Part shown: positions 24,238-34,161 of the stretch, piece by piece | How positions within the stretch are numbered: position 1 is the stretch's first letter | Layout: each line of letters begins with the position of its first letter | Assembly (NCBI GenBank): GCA_947497585.1 | Contig: CANMHG010000003.1 | Location: 356,307-420,306, forward strand | Direction of reading: 5' to 3' | DNA length: 64,000 bases | Origin: an uncultured Bacillaceae bacterium | Lineage (GTDB): Bacteria; Bacillota; Bacilli; Bacillales; Bacillaceae_L | The notes under the pieces: generated by a model | The model's input: the letters and a program-made list of their open reading frames with translations, nothing else | Told to the model about the DNA's origin: nothing | The model's database searches: none | Program-made: the position numbers and the translations under genes

Positions 24238-25953
24238 CTAAGGTGCATAAGAAGTGCTATATAGGTGAATTTTCCAGGCGGATTCGTTTGATTCAAATAT
24301 TTTTTCAAGAATTAACCCATTTTCAACTGCGTTATTTATTGGAATAGCCGATAAGACATACCGACCTCCCATATCGTAAAACGGCTTTAGGTTTAATTCC
24401 ATTTTATTAATCTCTTTCTTCGTCCTCTTTTTAAACATATAATGCTTACCAACTTCATCTATGAAAATATAGCACCGTCCACCCCATTCATCGAAGTACT
24501 GCTTTAGTTTTTTATCTTTTTCTAATTCATTTTCAATGATTTGACGGAATCTGTACTTATACGTCAACGGATAGAAATTGTTGTACGTATCAAGTGTGTA
24601 AAAGCCATTATATTGGGCAATTGCTGGATGGATACCAATACTAACTACCCGATAATCCTCTGGTGGCATTCCAATATAGGTTTTAATATCTTCAAATTGT
24701 TCCTCAGCATAAAACTCTTTAAATGAAGGCTTTTTTTGATGGACAAACTCCTCATTAAAAGCAGTTAGAACAAGTACCTGAGAAACTATGAAAAAAATAC
24801 ATGCATGTTTCCACCAGTTATTCTTACTTGTTAGTTTTGAACCGTAATCCCATAGGATTTTTAAAGAAAGTGCAAACAATGTATAAATAACTAGCGGTCT
24901 TAAAAAATGATAGCGAGCAAAATTAAATGTATCTAAAAAATGAAAACTCTCAGTGAGTGGTAGCCATCCCTTATAAAACCAGAATGCATACCAAGCAGAA
25001 AGGGCTAGGTTTAGAACATGCAGAAAAACAAATACCTTTTCTCGCTTCCATGCCTTTTGCAAAATAACAGCATATATGGCAAGAATGGTTACTGGTAAAA
25101 TGACCAAGCCATGTACGGTCATAACATGGGTGTGTCCTAGAACATAATTTTTAAAGGTTAGTTTTAAAGAATGGAGAAAGGTTAATCTAGCATGAAAATA
25201 TTCATCACGACTATTTGGCTCATGATCAAAGATAAAGGAATACACCAGTCGATATTCTACTAATAGAAACATAAGCGTCATAAATAGTATGGCTACTAAA
25301 AATCGACCATTCATCCCTTTTCCTCGGAGCACATCTACTAACCAGAAGATACCCATTGCTGATAGAAAAAAGAAAAATCCTAATACAATACTTGAGAACA
25401 AAGGGAGGAGAGCTAGTACAATCCAATTAGCCCAACCTCGTTCCCCGTTTCGAATATTTAATAATGCCCAAAGAGCAAGTGGCATCCCAAGTGTGCTTAA
25501 CATTCCTGAAGGCCAAAAGGGAGTCATCGCAAAGGCAAGAGAAACTCCAATTCGAATCCAACTATACTTTTCATCCTGAACAAAGTGTTTCTTTAATAAT
25601 AAGTACATGCCAATAAAAGCAAGTATTCGTGTGATTGTTTGACTAAGTGCATACGCTAGCATGGAAGGAAATAAAGCATGTAGCCATACAATCACACTGT
25701 ACTCTGTTCCAAATGCATTTCTTGAAAGATTTCCATTAATAATTTGTGGTATGACTGCATCGACCGGTCCAAATATTTCTCCGCTTTCCTTTAAAACCTT
25801 ATACCATGCGATATTAGAATCTAGATTATCATGAACTCGTAAATGGGCATCTTCCCCAAGAATATAGTAGGGTGAAACAAAGAGAAATAATACTACAATA
25901 GCAAGAAAGAAAAGCTTTCTTTCTAATGAATTAGCTCGCAACTGATGAAACAT
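24238..25953 (-). CDS. Polytopic membrane protein, probable GT-C-type glycosyltransferase
   Basis: A 571-residue protein with roughly ten to twelve hydrophobic segments in the first ~400 residues and a soluble C-terminal domain. The first external loop carries clustered acidic residues (GEDAHLRVHDNLDSN), typical of GT-C enzymes that use lipid-phosphate sugars outside the membrane. I think it corresponds to a DUF6044-type family but cannot confirm. Directly upstream of the GT2 and GtrA genes, it fits the third component, the one that transfers the flipped sugar onto a cell-envelope polymer such as lipoteichoic acid, as YfhO does with CsbB. Start behind GGGGGG. Confidence 0.7.
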   Translation of the reverse strand: MFHQLRANSLERKLFFLAIVVLFLFVSPYYILGEDAHLRVHDNLDSNIAWYKVLKESGEIFGPVDAVIPQIINGNLSRNAFGTEYSVIVWLHALFPSMLAYALSQTITRILAFIGMYLLLKKHFVQDEKYSWIRIGVSLAFAMTPFWPSGMLSTLGMPLALWALLNIRNGERGWANWIVLALLPLFSSIVLGFFFFLSAMGIFWLVDVLRGKGMNGRFLVAILFMTLMFLLVEYRLVYSFIFDHEPNSRDEYFHARLTFLHSLKLTFKNYVLGHTHVMTVHGLVILPVTILAIYAVILQKAWKREKVFVFLHVLNLALSAWYAFWFYKGWLPLTESFHFLDTFNFARYHFLRPLVIYTLFALSLKILWDYGSKLTSKNNWWKHACIFFIVSQVLVLTAFNEEFVHQKKPSFKEFYAEEQFEDIKTYIGMPPEDYRVVSIGIHPAIAQYNGFYTLDTYNNFYPLTYKYRFRQIIENELEKDKKLKQYFDEWGGRCYIFIDEVGKHYMFKKRTKKEINKMELNLKPFYDMGGRYVLSAIPINNAVENGLILEKIFESNESAWKIHLYSTSYAP

Positions 25954-26002
25954 TTTATCCCCCCAATATGGTTAAATATTGGTCAGCGTTTAAATCGAAT
26001 CA

Positions 26003-27400
26003 TTACCTCCCGGATGCGACCTCGAGTGCGTTAACAACATCAATAAGCCCTTCTCCGAAGTAAATGTCCTTCCCTCTATCTCCAAGGTCGACGGTAGTAT
26101 TTTTAATAATTTCCATTACTTCTGTATTTCGTAAATTAGGATTGATGGACCTAATTAATCCTGCTAAAGCCGAAACGTGAGGGGCAGCCATCGATGTACC
26201 AGATAAAGCTGCATACTGCCTATTGAAATAGGTACTAGCAATTTGTACTCCTGGAGCAGATACATCAATGTAGTCTCCGTAGTTGGAGAAGTTGGCACGA
26301 TCACCGTAATAATCAACTGCTGCTACACTTAGTACCTGTGGGTATGCAGCTGGGAAGCTAGGCTGATTCGTATTGTCATTGCCAGATGCAGCGATTAAGA
26401 CCACGTCTCTTTTAAAGGCATAATCTATTGCATCCTTTAACATATCTGAATGTTGATAATTTCCGAGACTTAAATTGATAACCTCTGCGCCTTGATTAGT
26501 TGCCCAAATAATTCCTTTTGCAATATCGAAAGTGGAACCATACCCTTCTTCACCCATGACCTTTATGGGGATAATGGGGTTATACCAGGTTAGCCCGGCG
26601 ATGCCTTCATGATTGTTAACTTTAGATGCAATAATTCCGGCTACATGTGTACCATGACCATTATCATCATCTGCATCATTCGAATCTGTTAGGGCATTAT
26701 AGCCATCAGTTAGACGCTCAACTAGATCTGGATGTTCAAGGTCTACACCAGTATCAACAACAGCTATTTTAACTTCCTCATTACCCTGAGTAATTTGCCA
26801 GCCTGCTTCTGCTTCAATTAAGGGCAAATTCCACTGGTACCTTTGGTAATAGATATCATTTGGAGTTGTTTCATTTTGCATCATGATGTAGTTCGGCTCT
26901 GCATAAGCAACATTATCAATTGGAGCGAAAAACTGAATAAGATCTACTGTTGTTTCACTTGTTGATTCAAAGGTGTAAATCGAGTCAAACTTTTTTAGCA
27001 CTTGACCATTAATATCCGTTAAATAAGTGTTAAGTTGGTCTTCAGTAAGATCTTCATGAAACTTAACAATGATTTGATTTTCATAGAAGTGACTCGTTTC
27101 GTTTGGATTGTGGTGAACATGTGTTACCTTAGGACTGTTATCTAAACGTTGGACAATTTCTTCTCCCATTTGTAGAGAATTAACTGTAAAAATCTTAGGA
27201 TGACCTTTTTTTGAATCATCCTCTCTTGAGTGCTTAAGGATTTTATCATCCTTATGGTATAAACTTTGGATTTTTTGTACGGTTGGTCCCTGATGAATGT
27301 TTTCACTGTTATTCTGATCACCAAAAGGTGTCATCACCGATATAAAAAACAAAGCGATAAATAGAGGGATAATCAACCAAGCAAATCTTCTTTCCTTCAT
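26003..27400 (-). CDS. Secreted subtilisin-like serine protease (S8) with propeptide
   Basis: A 465-residue extracellular or surface protease. The N-terminus has a signal or anchor helix (LIIPLFIALFFISV), then a ~150-residue pro-region containing an inhibitor-like fold (QIIVKFHEDLTEDQ ... YAEPNYI). The catalytic domain has Asp in VAVVDTGVDLEH-type context (IAVVDTGVD), His in NGHGTHVAG and Ser in SGTSMAAPH; the oxyanion Asn is in AASGNDN. Start taken at ATG 27400 with GAGGTG upstream; a GTG four codons earlier is possible. No peptidase-specific target is evident. It stands as a single gene upstream of the glycosylation cassette. Confidence 0.9.
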   Translation of the reverse strand: MKERRFAWLIIPLFIALFFISVMTPFGDQNNSENIHQGPTVQKIQSLYHKDDKILKHSREDDSKKGHPKIFTVNSLQMGEEIVQRLDNSPKVTHVHHNPNETSHFYENQIIVKFHEDLTEDQLNTYLTDINGQVLKKFDSIYTFESTSETTVDLIQFFAPIDNVAYAEPNYIMMQNETTPNDIYYQRYQWNLPLIEAEAGWQITQGNEEVKIAVVDTGVDLEHPDLVERLTDGYNALTDSNDADDDNGHGTHVAGIIASKVNNHEGIAGLTWYNPIIPIKVMGEEGYGSTFDIAKGIIWATNQGAEVINLSLGNYQHSDMLKDAIDYAFKRDVVLIAASGNDNTNQPSFPAAYPQVLSVAAVDYYGDRANFSNYGDYIDVSAPGVQIASTYFNRQYAALSGTSMAAPHVSALAGLIRSINPNLRNTEVMEIIKNTTVDLGDRGKDIYFGEGLIDVVNALEVASGR

Positions 27401-27592
27401 TTTAAAAAACACCTCGTGTAATTTTAATCGACAAATAAAGCATTCTCATAATTGGTAAATTTCATGCGGATTTAGAAGAACATTCTAAAAATGTTAATTG
27501 CACTTAGGTTTACCAATTAACCTTATTTATGATTTAGAGGATTTTAGCAAACACTAAAATCTATCCTAAATATGAAAGGAAGATTATGCTTT

Positions 27593-28045
27593 ATGAAGCA
27601 TCTTAAGGCTTTAGGAATAAAGTTTATTTTTACTTCGATTATTCTCTTATCCGTTTTTGGGATCTACTACAATTCGACTGTGTTAGAAATTCTTATGATT
27701 AGTGCACTCGTAACAGGCGTAGCCTATCTAATTGGTGATTTATTCATTCTCCCGAGACTTGGAAATATCGTTGCATCACTAGCAGACATGGGGCTTGCTT
27801 TTTTATCGATATGGGGACTAAGTTTACTATTGATTGCCCCCCCAGATCGACTTGCTCTTGCTTCTTTATTCGCGGCTATATTTATCATGTTATCTGAGGC
27901 TCTCTTTCATGCTTACATGGAAAATAAGGTATTGGCTAAAGGTCTTAATAACATGACATTTAATATGACAAGCTTCCAGAATAAATTTCAAACAGAACTT
28001 GCCGAGGAACACGATTTACACGATCTAAATAAAAGAGAGAAATAG
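27593..28045 (+). CDS. DUF2512 membrane protein (YndM-like)
   Basis: A 150-residue protein with four predicted membrane helices and a charged C-terminal tail (ELAEEHDLHDLNKREK). The pattern GVAYLIGDLFILPRLGN followed by ADMGLAFLSIW is what I recall for the YndM/DUF2512 family of Bacillus, of unknown function. I use ATG 27593; a start at 27572 would lie inside the AAAGGA ribosome site. Monocistronic, with a strong terminator after it. Confidence 0.75.
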   Translation: MKHLKALGIKFIFTSIILLSVFGIYYNSTVLEILMISALVTGVAYLIGDLFILPRLGNIVASLADMGLAFLSIWGLSLLLIAPPDRLALASLFAAIFIMLSEALFHAYMENKVLAKGLNNMTFNMTSFQNKFQTELAEEHDLHDLNKREK

Positions 28046-28055
28046 CAGTTGGCTA

Positions 28056-28087
28056 AGCAGCATATAAAAGATATGCTGCTTTTTTAC
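28056..28087 (+). terminator. Terminator after the DUF2512 gene
   Basis: AGCAGCATAT and ATATGCTGCT pair around AAAAG, followed by TTTTT. The remaining ~130 bp to the germination operon contain no gene I can support. Confidence 0.85.
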
Positions 28088-28218
28088 TGTTAATAATAAA
28101 AAAATATTGCATAATTACCTAACATTTCATGGAATAACTAACACAAGGATACGTTTGAATGAAAAGCTTGAAGGGCTAAAGACATAATTCGAAATAAAAG
28201 GGTGAATGGTGATGATAC

Positions 28219-29706
28219 ATGTTTAGCTTATTTAGAAAAACAGAGCCAAAAAAACCAAAATTAGTCGAAGCAATTGTAACAGCCTTTCAAAAACAAGGTG
28301 ATTTCCTCGTATATTTTAATGAGTATGCCATTAATCCTTACTGGATTTGTTATCAAAAGAATTTAGTGGATTCCAAAACTCTCCATGAGTTGATATTACC
28401 TTATATAAATAAAGAGTCAGTAGAAGGAATAATTGACATTAAAGAATCAGTCCCAATTGAAGATATTATTCTTACAAAAGATGTTGATGAAATTAAAACA
28501 AAGCTGCTTTCTGGATATATAATGGTTCAGTTTCATAAGAAGGACGAAAGGTGTGCATTATTAAGAGCTCCACTACATAATAATCGCAGTATTGCTGCTC
28601 CAGAAGTAGAGTTTAGTGTAGTTGGGCCGAAGGAAGCATTTACAGAATCTATAGATACTAACTTAAACCTAGTTAGAAAGAGACTTCCGATTATTGATTT
28701 GAAGGTGAAAGAAGTAACCGTAGGAGAATTGTCTCAAACGCGAGTTGCAGTTTTATATATTGATGGTATTGCGGATAAAACAAATGTTAGAACTGTATTA
28801 CAACGACTTAAGGATATTGAATTTGATCAACTTGTTGATAGTTCATATGTTGCACAAATCATCGCAGATAATCAAATGTCGCCCTTTCCTCAGCTATTGG
28901 ATACAGAAAGGCCGGACCGTGTAGCCGCTGTTTTATCAGAAGGTAAGACGGTTGTATTCGTAGACGGATCACCTCATGCTTTAATCGGACCAACGACATT
29001 AGTAGAATTTTTCTCATCCTTTGAGGATTACTTTTTAAATTGGTATGTTGCAACTTTCTTGAGGCTCCTTCGTTTTTTCGCGGTTATATTTTCTATTTTA
29101 GTTACTCCAATCTATGTGGCGGTGCTTACCTTTCATTACGAGCTAGTCCCACGTGAACTTATGGGGAATCTGATTACTTCAAGAAGGGTTGTTCCATTAC
29201 CACCTATTTTAGAAGCTATCTTTTTAGAGTTAACCATTGAGCTACTTAGAGAAGCAGGGGCTAGGTTACCAACTAAGGTTGGCCAGACGATTGGTATCGT
29301 TGGAGGTATTGTAATAGGGACTGCAGCAGTGGAGGCAGGCTTAACTAGTAATGTATTATTAATCATTGTTGCACTCTCAGCATTAGCTTCATTCACGACA
29401 CCAGTCTATAACATGAGTAATACCATTCGTTTACTTCGCTTTCCTTTTTTACTTTTTGCACAACTTTGGGGGTTATTAGGAGTTGTTTATGCTTTCTGTT
29501 TATTATTAACTCATTTACTAAGGCTGACATCACTAGGAAGACCATTTTTAGAGCCGATTTATCCTTTAAGAATACATGATTTGAAAGACGCACTTGTAAG
29601 ATTACCATTTAGTAGCCTAGCGAAAAGACCACAATTTATAAGGTCAAATAACCCTACGAGATTTAATAAAAGTAATGCTCAGCAGAAAAAGGATATAGAT
29701 GAATAA
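28219..29706 (+). CDS. Spore germinant receptor subunit A (GerA family)
   Basis: A 495-residue A subunit of a nutrient germinant receptor in the spore inner membrane. A soluble N-terminal half (about 1-240, with DIKESVPIEDIILT and the DPN..R-like VGPKEAFTESIDTNLNLVRKR block, here split in this text) precedes five or so membrane helices that include PVYVA-like TPIYVAVLTFHYELVP and GGIVIGTAAVEAGLTSN. These are standard GerAA/GerKA landmarks. GGTGAT is the ribosome site. First gene of a three-gene ger operon; such operons are transcribed in the forespore. The germinant recognised cannot be predicted. Confidence 0.93.
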   Translation: MFSLFRKTEPKKPKLVEAIVTAFQKQGDFLVYFNEYAINPYWICYQKNLVDSKTLHELILPYINKESVEGIIDIKESVPIEDIILTKDVDEIKTKLLSGYIMVQFHKKDERCALLRAPLHNNRSIAAPEVEFSVVGPKEAFTESIDTNLNLVRKRLPIIDLKVKEVTVGELSQTRVAVLYIDGIADKTNVRTVLQRLKDIEFDQLVDSSYVAQIIADNQMSPFPQLLDTERPDRVAAVLSEGKTVVFVDGSPHALIGPTTLVEFFSSFEDYFLNWYVATFLRLLRFFAVIFSILVTPIYVAVLTFHYELVPRELMGNLITSRRVVPLPPILEAIFLELTIELLREAGARLPTKVGQTIGIVGGIVIGTAAVEAGLTSNVLLIIVALSALASFTTPVYNMSNTIRLLRFPFLLFAQLWGLLGVVYAFCLLLTHLLRLTSLGRPFLEPIYPLRIHDLKDALVRLPFSSLAKRPQFIRSNNPTRFNKSNAQQKKDIDE

Positions 29707-29725
29707 ATAAAGAGGGGTTGAAGGA

Positions 29726-30838
29726 ATGAAGAAAATTGAAGAGCGTTTTCTTGTATCACCATTTCTTGTTTTTTTTCTAATTTCTTCAATTCAGATTGGT
29801 GTTGGCATATTAGGATTTCAACGGATTATTGCTAAAGCTGCTGGTTATGATAGTTGGATTTCAATAATAATCTCAGGAGTTTTAGTAATTTTTATTATTT
29901 CACTGATGTATCGCATGCTTGAGAAGTCAGATGACGGAGATATTATCTCGGTTCATCAAATTGTCTTCGGCAAGTGGATTGGTAACTTTTTATCTGTACT
30001 TTTTACAATATACTTAGTTTTGTTTAGTATCATTGTCCTACGTACATTCATAGAGGTTATCCAAGTATGGCTTTTTCCTGAGTTTAATGTAACGGTTTTT
30101 ACAATCTATTTTTTAATTTTAAGTTATTATGTTATTTCTGGTGGGTTTAGAACAGTAACTGGAATTAGTTTGTTTAGTATTGTTCTTCCATCCTATTTAA
30201 TTTTTACAATTATTTTTCCTTTGGAGTATGGTGATTTTGGGAATCTACTCCCTATAATGGACCATTCTTTATTAGAGTTAGCGAATGCAACAAAAGGTAT
30301 GACATTAAGTATGATGGGGTTCGAGGTATTACTTATATTCTATCCATTTGTAAAAAATCCAAAAAAATCAAAAAAATGGGCATACTTAGGAGTATCATAT
30401 GTTACCTTTATTTACTTAGCGTATGCTCTTACTGCGTTTATGTTTTTTTCAGAAGCTCAGCTTGAAAAACAAATTTGGGCAACTCTATCAATGTGGAAAA
30501 TTGTAGAACTCCCCTTTGTTGCAAGGTTTGAATACATTGGAATAGCATCGTATATATTAATTATTTTACCAAACATCTGTTTAGCGTTTTGGGCATCTAG
30601 CCGAGGTATAAAACGCATTTTTTCGATAAAACAAAAACCAACATTAATTGTACAAATGATAGTAGCCCTTGTTGTTATTTCTTTATTAAACTCAAGACAA
30701 GTTATTAACATAGCAAATGATATCTTAGCGCAGGTTGGATTTTACTTTAATTTCTTGTATATCCCACTACTCTTTGTGCTATTAGTCATTCGTACGAAAA
30801 TGAGGGGAAAAAATGAAAAAACTTCTAATCATAAGTAG
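29726..30838 (+). CDS. Spore germinant receptor subunit B (APC-type permease)
   Basis: A 370-residue integral membrane subunit of the endospore germination permease family, related to amino-acid transporters and bearing the ligand pocket of the receptor. About ten hydrophobic segments; early motif SSIQIGVGILGFQRII and later FPLEYGDFGNLLPI are typical. It starts 19 bp after the A subunit with GAGGGG upstream, and its 3' end overlaps the C subunit gene by 26 bp. Confidence 0.92.
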   Translation: MKKIEERFLVSPFLVFFLISSIQIGVGILGFQRIIAKAAGYDSWISIIISGVLVIFIISLMYRMLEKSDDGDIISVHQIVFGKWIGNFLSVLFTIYLVLFSIIVLRTFIEVIQVWLFPEFNVTVFTIYFLILSYYVISGGFRTVTGISLFSIVLPSYLIFTIIFPLEYGDFGNLLPIMDHSLLELANATKGMTLSMMGFEVLLIFYPFVKNPKKSKKWAYLGVSYVTFIYLAYALTAFMFFSEAQLEKQIWATLSMWKIVELPFVARFEYIGIASYILIILPNICLAFWASSRGIKRIFSIKQKPTLIVQMIVALVVISLLNSRQVINIANDILAQVGFYFNFLYIPLLFVLLVIRTKMRGKNEKTSNHK

Positions 30839-31895
30839 TGCTTTCATATTACTTGTAATAACCTTAGTATTCGGTTCGGTTCGTACCGAAATTATCGACG
30901 AAATAAATATAGTAACTGCAATTGGGTTTGATCGTGCTGACGAAGGGAAGATAAGAGGTACCTGTGTCATTCCCGTTTTTAAAGCAGATAAGAGTGTCGA
31001 AAATGAGCAATTTACAGAAGAGTCTTACTTGGCTAAAGAGGTAATAAATGTTTTACAAAAGAAATCTGCAGACCCATTAGTAACTGGAGGAATTAGGGCT
31101 GGTATATATAGTGAAGCTCTAGCAAAAGACGGTATTATTGAATATGTAGATGCACTTCAGCGAGATGCTAGTATAGGATCCAAAATGTATATGGGAATTG
31201 TTGAAGGTGAAACAACAGAAATGCTAACTGAAGACTTAGGTAACCTTGGGACTGGAAATTATATCGCAACACTGATTGAACATAATACTAAAAATCGTGA
31301 TCTCCCTGAAAGTATATTGCACACTTTTATGTATCGCTATTTTGCACAAGGGATGGACCCATACCTTCCTATGTTAAAATTAGAAGGAAACAAGGTTAGA
31401 ATGACGGGAATTGGAATTTTTAAAGAAGATAAGTTAGTAGATAAAATTAAAGAGGTAGATATGTTTTTCTTTAAAGCATTAGTTGAGAATTTTGGTGCTG
31501 GTTCATATACCCTTAATTTAAAGGGTACAGATGAGTATGCTGCCATAAAAAGAATTAAGTCGACTAGAATAATAAATGTAGAAGAAAGCAATGTAGGTAC
31601 AAGGGTATTAATAAAAGTGAGTCTTGATGGAATTCTCAGTGAGTATTCTGGTAGAAAAGCAGAGGTTGACGTCGTGAAAAAAATTGTTAAAGAGATGGAA
31701 GAGTTAATAGAAGAAAGATCTTATACTTTAATCAAACGCTTTCAGGAAAAAGGTACTGATCCTGTTGGAATAGGATTCTCAGTAGAAAATGCGATTCGTG
31801 ATTTCGACCCTAAAAAGTGGAAAGACGATTATGGAAGGTTACAAGTTGATATTAAGGCAGATGTAACTTTAACTGAAACAGGTGTGATTGAATAA
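30813..31895 (+). CDS. Spore germinant receptor subunit C (GerC family), apparently without lipobox cysteine
   Basis: A 360-residue GerC-type subunit. The body is normal for the family: EINIVTAIGFDRAD near the start, RDASIGSKMYMGIVEG, and the C-terminal helical domain ending with DIKADVTLTETG. The N-terminal hydrophobic helix is followed by FGSVRTEIID, where most relatives have a lipobox and a Gly-Cys-Trp start of the mature protein. With Ser in place of Cys it could not be lipidated in the usual way and may remain anchored by the helix. GAGGGG lies 6 bases upstream. Confidence 0.88.
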   Translation: MKKLLIISSAFILLVITLVFGSVRTEIIDEINIVTAIGFDRADEGKIRGTCVIPVFKADKSVENEQFTEESYLAKEVINVLQKKSADPLVTGGIRAGIYSEALAKDGIIEYVDALQRDASIGSKMYMGIVEGETTEMLTEDLGNLGTGNYIATLIEHNTKNRDLPESILHTFMYRYFAQGMDPYLPMLKLEGNKVRMTGIGIFKEDKLVDKIKEVDMFFFKALVENFGAGSYTLNLKGTDEYAAIKRIKSTRIINVEESNVGTRVLIKVSLDGILSEYSGRKAEVDVVKKIVKEMEELIEERSYTLIKRFQEKGTDPVGIGFSVENAIRDFDPKKWKDDYGRLQVDIKADVTLTETGVIE

Positions 31896-31978
31896 CTAAA
31901 GTTATCCAAGCCGAGCATTTCCTGTTATCATGTTAGTTAACTGAAATTATTAGGATTTTATAGAGGAGTGTAGTTTTT

Positions 31979-32734
31979 TTGAACTATTTTATTGTCACTG
32001 GTACTTCGAAGGGATTAGGAGAATCTATTGTAAAACAACTTTTGCATGAAAATAATACACTATTTTGTGTGTCAAGAAAGCAAAATAATGAATTAAAACA
32101 ACTAGCTCAGGATAAGAATGTGAATCTGTATTATTTTTCATGTGACTTACAAAAGCTTGAAGAAGTTGAAAAAATGATGGAGAAAATCCTTGGATCAATA
32201 GACAGAGAGAAAGCCGAAGGAGTCTATCTAATTAATAATGCAGGTATGGTTGAACCGATAAAGCCTGTTGGAAAAGCATCAAATAAAGAAATGGAAGCAA
32301 GTATCCGTGTTAATTTATTAGCCCCAATGGTCTTAACGTCTAGCTTCATTCAAAGTACAGAAGAGATACAAGCCAAAAAGGTAGTGGTAAATATATCTTC
32401 GGGTGCAGCCAATCGACAGGTCTTTGGTTGGAGTGTCTACTGCAGCACAAAGGCTGGATTAGATATGTTTACAAAAGCAGCGGGGCTTGAACAATCGAAT
32501 AGTACCTATCCTACAAAGGTTATATCCTTCTCACCCGGTATAATGGATACGGATATGCAAAAAACCATAAGAAGTTCTGCAAAGGACGATTTTGCTGATG
32601 TTGAGACCTTTAAACAGTATAATGAAAGTGGAATGCTTAGAACCCCAGAATTCGTCGCGGAAGCATTAACCAAACTGATGATCAGTGAGCAGTTAGAAAA
32701 CGGTCAAGTCTACGATATTAAGACGCTTATATAA
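31979..32734 (+). CDS. Short-chain dehydrogenase/reductase (YueD-like)
   Basis: A 251-residue NAD(P)-dependent oxidoreductase. The cofactor loop [10 protein letters not shown], the NNAG motif, catalytic Ser in VNISSGAA and YxxxK in YCSTKAGLD are all present. The text is close to B. subtilis YueD, for which a homologue was described as an (S)-benzoin-forming benzil reductase; the natural substrate is unknown. The start is TTG at 31979, about 11 bases after GAGGAG. It stands alone downstream of the ger operon. Confidence 0.85.
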   Translation: MNYFIVTGTSKGLGESIVKQLLHENNTLFCVSRKQNNELKQLAQDKNVNLYYFSCDLQKLEEVEKMMEKILGSIDREKAEGVYLINNAGMVEPIKPVGKASNKEMEASIRVNLLAPMVLTSSFIQSTEEIQAKKVVVNISSGAANRQVFGWSVYCSTKAGLDMFTKAAGLEQSNSTYPTKVISFSPGIMDTDMQKTIRSSAKDDFADVETFKQYNESGMLRTPEFVAEALTKLMISEQLENGQVYDIKTLI

Positions 32735-32846
32735 TTTTTTTTCGAGGAAATGTATAAAAGTGTTTTGTATGAGTAATAATAATCGAGCAAGATTAAATTT
32801 GAAACATTTAATTTTGTTATTTTTACATACTAGGAGGCAACAAAAA

Positions 32847-33047
32847 ATGGAACATGGTAAAGTAAAATGGTTTAACAGTGAAAAAGGATTTGGATTTATT
32901 GAGCGTGAAGGTGGAGAAGACGTATTCGTTCACTTCTCAGCTATTCAATCAGAGGGGTTCAAATCACTAGATGAAGGCCAAGAGGTTACTTTTGAAATTG
33001 AAGAAGGCCAACGTGGACCTCAAGCGACAAATGTGCGCAAAGCTTAA
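32847..33047 (+). CDS. Cold-shock protein (CspA/CspB family)
   Basis: A 66-residue single OB-fold RNA/DNA chaperone. It begins [22 protein letters not shown]1 is KGFGFIE and RNP2 is VFVHF. It resembles both CspC and CspD of B. subtilis, so I give no letter. The start at 32847 follows AGGAGG. About 100 bases of AT-rich leader precede it, containing AAATTTGAAACATTTAATTT, which can form a hairpin; long structured leaders are usual for cold-inducible csp mRNAs. A longer upstream reading frame through the leader is not real. Confidence 0.95.
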   Translation: MEHGKVKWFNSEKGFGFIEREGGEDVFVHFSAIQSEGFKSLDEGQEVTFEIEEGQRGPQATNVRKA

Positions 33048-33060
33048 AAAAATAAATGCT

Positions 33061-33096
33061 TCAAAAAACAGACTTCTATGAGGTCTGTTTTTTCGT
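33061..33096 (+). terminator. csp terminator
   Basis: AAAAAACAGAC and GTCTGTTTTTT pair around TTCTATGAG, directly after the gene. Confidence 0.85.
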
Positions 33097-33164
33097 GTTT
33101 AAAAGAATAACCTGTTATAATTTATTTGTTATAATAGTTTGAAATTAACATGGAGGTAAGGATT

Positions 33165-34118
33165 ATGACCAAAATATATAAGGTTGGTGTCATAGGTCTA
33201 GGCGCTATAGGTGAAAGACTTATCCAATCATTTGTTCAACACCCAAGTACTGAAGTGGTGGCTGTAAGTGACCAATTAAATGAGCGGGTAGTATCTGTTG
33301 CTGAAAAACTAGGTGGTATTCACTCATACACAAATCATCAGCAAATGCTCGATGAAGTAGACTTAGACTTAGTATACATAGCGGTACCTCCTAAATTTCA
33401 TCATGCCATAGCCGTTGATGTAATAAACAAAGGAATCCATCTATTATGTGAAAAGCCACTTGCTAATTCAGTAGAAGAAGCATTGGATATGAAAAATAGA
33501 GCAGGTGAAGCCGGGATTGTTCATGCAATGAATTTCCCACTAAACTATGGCCAAGCAGCAAATACATTTGCTAAGTTAATTGAAGAAAAATATGTAGGTA
33601 CATTACGCAGGCTGGAACTTACGATGCACTTTCCACAATGGCCTCGTTCATGGCAACAAAATGATTGGGTTGCTAGCAGGGAACAAGGTGGATTTGTCCT
33701 CGAAGTAGGGGTTCATTTTATCCAGCAAGCTCAGCGAATTTTTGGTTCAATAGCATATAAAAATGGCCAGCTTGAGTTACCAGAAGATTCTACAAAGAGT
33801 GAAATAGGAGTATACGCAAATCTTGAGCTAGAAGATGGTACACCATTTATCATCAATGGTTTGAGTGATATTGCAGGTGATGAGCGTATTGCGTTTACTG
33901 CTTATGGAACAGAAGGAACACTATCCATAGTCAATTGGGGAGTACTTGAAGGTGGTAAAGTGGGTGAATCGATTGCCAAAATTGAACCTATTGAAGTTGA
34001 TTCGTCATCTTTAATTGATAACCTTGTAAGAGCTTTAAATGGGGAAGAAGCTAAACTTTACGATTTTAATGCTGGATATGAAGCTCAGGTTATTTTGGAA
34101 AAGCTAAGAGGTAATTAA
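33165..34118 (+). CDS. Gfo/Idh/MocA-family oxidoreductase
   Basis: A 317-residue NAD(P)-dependent dehydrogenase of the glucose-fructose oxidoreductase / inositol dehydrogenase family. The Rossmann motif is GVIGLGAIGERL at the N-terminus, and the family signature EKPLA follows at about residue 95. The C-terminal beta-sheet domain is present. Start at 33165 is set by GGAGG 8 bases upstream; a TATAAT box lies at 33130-33135. The sugar or polyol substrate cannot be told. Single gene with a bidirectional terminator shared with the siderophore-binding protein gene. Confidence 0.85.
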   Translation: MTKIYKVGVIGLGAIGERLIQSFVQHPSTEVVAVSDQLNERVVSVAEKLGGIHSYTNHQQMLDEVDLDLVYIAVPPKFHHAIAVDVINKGIHLLCEKPLANSVEEALDMKNRAGEAGIVHAMNFPLNYGQAANTFAKLIEEKYVGTLRRLELTMHFPQWPRSWQQNDWVASREQGGFVLEVGVHFIQQAQRIFGSIAYKNGQLELPEDSTKSEIGVYANLELEDGTPFIINGLSDIAGDERIAFTAYGTEGTLSIVNWGVLEGGKVGESIAKIEPIEVDSSSLIDNLVRALNGEEAKLYDFNAGYEAQVILEKLRGN

Positions 34119-34121
34119 ACA

Positions 34122-34159
34122 AAAAAACGAGGCGACAGTCATTGTCAGCCTCTTTTTTG
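34122..34159. terminator. Bidirectional terminator between converging genes
   Basis: GAGGC...GCCTC stem with an inner ACAGT/ATTGT pairing, flanked by an A tract and a T tract, so it can act on both the oxidoreductase transcript and the minus-strand binding-protein transcript. Confidence 0.8.
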
Positions 34160-34161
34160 TA

